Shown piece by piece: positions 60,585 through 64,000 of a stretch of 64,000 nucleotides of DNA. Both the position numbers and the translations under genes were made by a program. Position 1 is the stretch's first letter. Each line of letters opens with the position of its first letter. The stretch comes from Apostichopus japonicus (taxonomy: Eukaryota > Echinodermata > Holothuroidea > Aspidochirotida > Stichopodidae): assembly GCF_037975245.1 (NCBI RefSeq), contig NC_092567.1:7252714-7316713 (forward strand), in the 5' to 3' direction. The notes below the pieces were generated by a model, which saw nothing but the letters and a program-made list of their open reading frames with translations, made no database searches and was not told where the DNA came from.

Positions 60585-61416
60585 ATATGTTCCGATAATG
60601 GGTTGTCTTGGACCAGTAAGGGTGGGTAAAGCGCTGCAGTATTATGGGTGACACAAGCTACAATAATGTTTGCATATGATATGGAATATTGAATCTCAAT
60701 CTCTGGAAAACCTTGCATTTCATTTGACCTTTACTCACTGGCAGGTTAGCACTTAAACCCACAACATCCCAGGAGAGGAAACAACTTCAGATTACTTTAA
60801 GAGTAGGTTTTTATGACTAAAACCTTTCAGACAGTTGGATGATCTCGCAAGTGTAGAACACTTCTTTAATAAACTAATATGATCAAAGTATGCTGAGGGA
60901 GGAAACCCTCCCCGTCAACTTGTAACCAACTAACAGGCAAGCATCACCATACTTCACCTAGTCCTACATTGTGCTGAGCATAGGACATGCTTTATGCTGG
61001 CATTGCGGTAGTATATTGGAACTAGTAAAATCATTGGACTAGGCCACGGTTAGGCTGCACTTTTCTTATATGACTAAAGAAGACCTAAGCCATAACTTCA
61101 ACGTTATGATGTCCCTGTCCTTGTAGGTACATAGCTTAACAATATGAAAGGAACACAAGACATACGTGGGATTTCTTCTTTGACAATTGCAATATACTTA
61201 GTCTGTTTCTTTCAGTATCATGTTCACCATCTGGAATATAATAACGTTATATTAATAAGGGAATCACGTTAAACAACAGGGAAGTACAACCATACAACCG
61301 TTCTTCAAACGCTGCTTTACACTGTGTCGTTGGTTTGTTTAGATTTTGAAGATGAGACTTGTTCAAGTGGTTCATTGCCCACGAGGGAAATACCCTCTTT
61401 TCAGATAAATGATGTA
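60585..61416. other. Intergenic DNA, no gene seen
   Basis: Unique-looking AT-rich sequence between two SINEs, without a recognisable feature. Confidence 0.5.
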
Positions 61417-61666
61417 TGTGTGTATGTATGTATGTATGTATATTACACCCTCCTGCAAGCAGGAACTCGCGAAGAAGCCTCATTGGCTTATCAAAGCAGC
61501 AAGCTGACCGAAGTCAGTCTCTTTCATTCATATTTAACGTCCATGATTAAGAATTGTTAATTGTCAACAACTCTGTAACTGGACGACAAACATTGATCTT
61601 GGAGTGACTCGAACCGGGGACCTTATGATTGAAAGGCACCGGCGTTAACCACTGAGCTAACACTCC
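61417..61666 (-). mobile_element. tRNA-derived SINE, 250 bp, with (CATA)n tail
   Basis: On the minus strand the head reads GGAGTGTTAGCTCAGTGGTT and later GGTTCGAGTC, matching pol III A and B boxes, and closes with ACTCC, which pairs with the opening GGAGT. The tRNA-like part is 66 nt (61601-61666), shorter than a normal tRNA and with a poor anticodon loop. The body follows to a TCCTGCTTGCAGGA hairpin (61450-61463), then a (TATG/CATA)n microsatellite at 61417-61443, a typical SINE 3' tail. Confidence 0.72.
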
Positions 61667-64000
61667 ACTCCATGATCAATCTTCCAATTCAAATAATAGC
61701 ACTTTACAACAAAATGGCAAATTCCTTGTATCTAGGAGTGAGGTCTTAAACATTATGCTGCAAAATGTCAATTCATCATTTGCATCTCGATAATTTTCTG
61801 GTAATTTTGCGTTCATAGAATCCTGTACAGCCGCTTTAAGTGTATACGTGTTATGGGTCGTAAGGTATAGGTCTTATGGAAAAGATAAAAAAAATACTTA
61901 GTTATTACACTCCAACTCACCAAATTACAATTTGGACGGCCTCTTGACTATTCACAACAGATCTTCCGAAGTCCAAACATAAAAAGGGGTCCGGCACTAA
62001 ATATATAATGAAAACGCAATATGCAAATAATGAAAATATGTTGATGGTCTTGGCCATACCAGTAAAGCAAAGTTAATAGGCTATTGTAAGTTCCAAGGAA
62101 AACGCGTACTATCGCCTAGCGTAATCTATCGTGATAGTATTGCGTCACTACAAGTGTCATCAAGACAGCATGATAATTAGACATGTTAGGTATTTTTCAG
62201 GATATTGTTTACTACAAGCTCAGAAAGAAGTCAATATTTTATCATTTCTAAAGACTTTTGAAATGACGAGATGAAAGTATTTTCGTATTTTAACATTAAT
62301 CAGAAAATTTCTAAATTATACACTTGGATAGAAGTCGGGGAGGGGTGGGAGGGGGCAATGTTACATTCAGCCGAGAAGAAGGCCACTGCTACGAGCGTAC
62401 ACCCCTCCCCACACGCTCCCTCCCCACTTAAGACTTTACAAAACATTGTTCATAGGCAAAAATGCATGGTGTATGGAGCCAATTTTAGGCCTTGGTGGTC
62501 TAATTATGCCTCGGGGTGCACCAGTTAAGATCATTTCTCAAAAAGAATTCAGGGGACGCCGCTACTGAGATTTGCCTTCAACAAGCCAACGACCACACCT
62601 CCGCCATTTTTAAATTCTCTTGTCTTTCCATAATAGTGCAGGACCTGTATCTAAGTCAGTTGGGATTTGCCCCGCCCCCCCTTTGAAATCCTATATTAAA
62701 ATGGGTTTTGAGAAGGGGTCCCATTCTCCTAGTCCTGCAAAGCGATTTCAAGTAGTAGATAACCTATGCATCTGCCAGTAAAATGTGGTACATGGCTACA
62801 TGAGGGTAACATGCTATAATGTGTACCTCTTTGTCAGGCATTATTGTATATAGGAATAATAACTGGTTTGGCAACATGTCCACCCAACGGCTATTTACAG
62901 AATAACTCGACGCGAGCAAGACTGTATTTTCTGATTTGTTATGCAATCATACAATAGTGATTTTAACATCGGTCAGTTCAGTTTTCAAACTTCACACTAG
63001 TATGTTTTAGCACAACCTTAAGTTTAGACAGATATTATAGTCTAACTACGCCTCAGAATTGTTTCAGTCGGAGGACCCCCAAAACCCCATACATGGACTT
63101 GCATTCAGCGACTCCACAGCAACACCATCAACACTTTCGCCATCTATAGTATGACTATTAAGGTTCGTTTCCCCCTCCTAAATTGATCGGGAGAATTTTG
63201 GAATATGAACCCACGTTACTGGGTACTAAACCATACAGGAGATTCGATCCGTTTTCAGGATTGGAGAGGCAAACTTACCGCTTATGGACTTAATCAGAAA
63301 TATACACAAATTAGCCACAAGATGTACCTCCTCCTTTATGTTCTACAACCTTCCCCATATCTATGTAGACATGTGACAAATCACTTGATTGGCGTAGGAA
63401 GGGAGCACAAAATGAATGAGTTGGGGAAGTAGTCGGGAGGCATCCCAATTAAGCAAACAATACACATTTTGTCATTATTGTAACCCACATGGAACACTGA
63501 AAATTTCATATCAAAATGTTAATTATTTTATCCCGAAAGTTTTGAATATTTCTGAGAATTTCAACCCTTTTTCAAAATTGAAATCCTTTTCTTGAAAATC
63601 AAGTTTGTCTTAAAAGTGCAATCTGTAATATAACCAAAATTCTCAACATTAAACTACTTATTCTAAAATTTAAAACCTCTCCGATTGATTTTGACTTCTA
63701 TAATTCTCTTCATGTAAAGCGTCGATTTATTTTTGTTTCAAATTCAAACTTTTAAAATGTCGACTTCTCAACTATGTAGTTACATTTATTCCAGTACGTC
63801 ATTATGATCAAGTGATTATTTGTAAAAACAAAAATGTAACTTGACACTGACACGTTTTGTCTGCACGATGTGTCTGCAAGATGTGTGTGACGGAACAAGG
63901 ATGTTCAATTTATGTTATTCCATGTAGGTTTTAATATTCATTAAACATGTACTCCTTCAAATCATTTGAAACAGACGGTATTAAAGCTTTTGTGTTAATT
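61667..64000. other. Intergenic DNA, no gene seen
   Basis: A G/C-run pair at about 62335-62425 and the phrase GGGGACGCCGCTACTGAG near 62553 may be repeat-element remnants, but no ends could be matched. No coding or RNA gene recognised to the window edge. Confidence 0.5.

Noticed and set aside
61601-61666. Functional tRNA gene
   Set aside because: It has A and B boxes and a pairing acceptor, but is short, lacks a clean anticodon loop and continues into a SINE body with a microsatellite tail.

Overview
This is repeat-rich nuclear DNA from an animal, with no prokaryotic gene arrangement. Genes are split by GT-AG introns, long stretches are AT-rich and non-coding, and microsatellites, minisatellites, tRNA-derived SINEs and DNA transposons are dense. 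An NLR-type NACHT exon of the kind expanded in echinoderms, many TAGGCCTA-like words and the SINE types suggest a marine deuterostome, most likely an echinoderm and perhaps a sea cucumber. That assignment is inference; no sequence here fixes the species.

Layout. 1-17 kb: no convincing gene; AT microsatellites, several minisatellites, a near-perfect 190-bp palindrome, a 400-bp inverted-repeat element and a tRNA-like fragment. 17.55-21.38 kb: a complete but decayed CACTA (En/Spm-type) transposon, CACTA-1, with about 25-bp terminal inverted repeats and remnants of an accessory gene. 22-30 kb: dispersed and tandem repeats, including a 750-bp minisatellite with a unit of about 23 bp, and hAT-like non-autonomous elements. 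31-36 kb: one host-type gene, an NLR with a 1.5-kb NACHT exon and a possible short first exon 3.4 kb upstream; the intron between them carries two hAT-like elements, one inside the other. 37-40 kb: a 28-bp minisatellite and C-rich repeats. 41.92-55.82 kb: a 13.9-kb CACTA transposon, CACTA-2, apparently intact in its coding parts. 56-64 kb: intergenic DNA with two SINEs.

The main result is CACTA-2. It holds an uninterrupted 838-residue zinc-finger DDE transposase. Downstream are seven further exons of a second gene with canonical splice sites. An 11-nt coding exon upstream of the transposase joins them in frame, giving 1071 nt (356 residues) with the transposase lying wholly inside intron 1. 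The same short exon has an earlier ATG that is in frame with the transposase if its donor joins the acceptor just before the transposase. This matches the nested, alternatively spliced TnpA/TnpD layout of plant En/Spm. CACTA-1 keeps the first and last exons of a related accessory gene but has lost the transposase. The last introns of both elements contain the same short repeat family.
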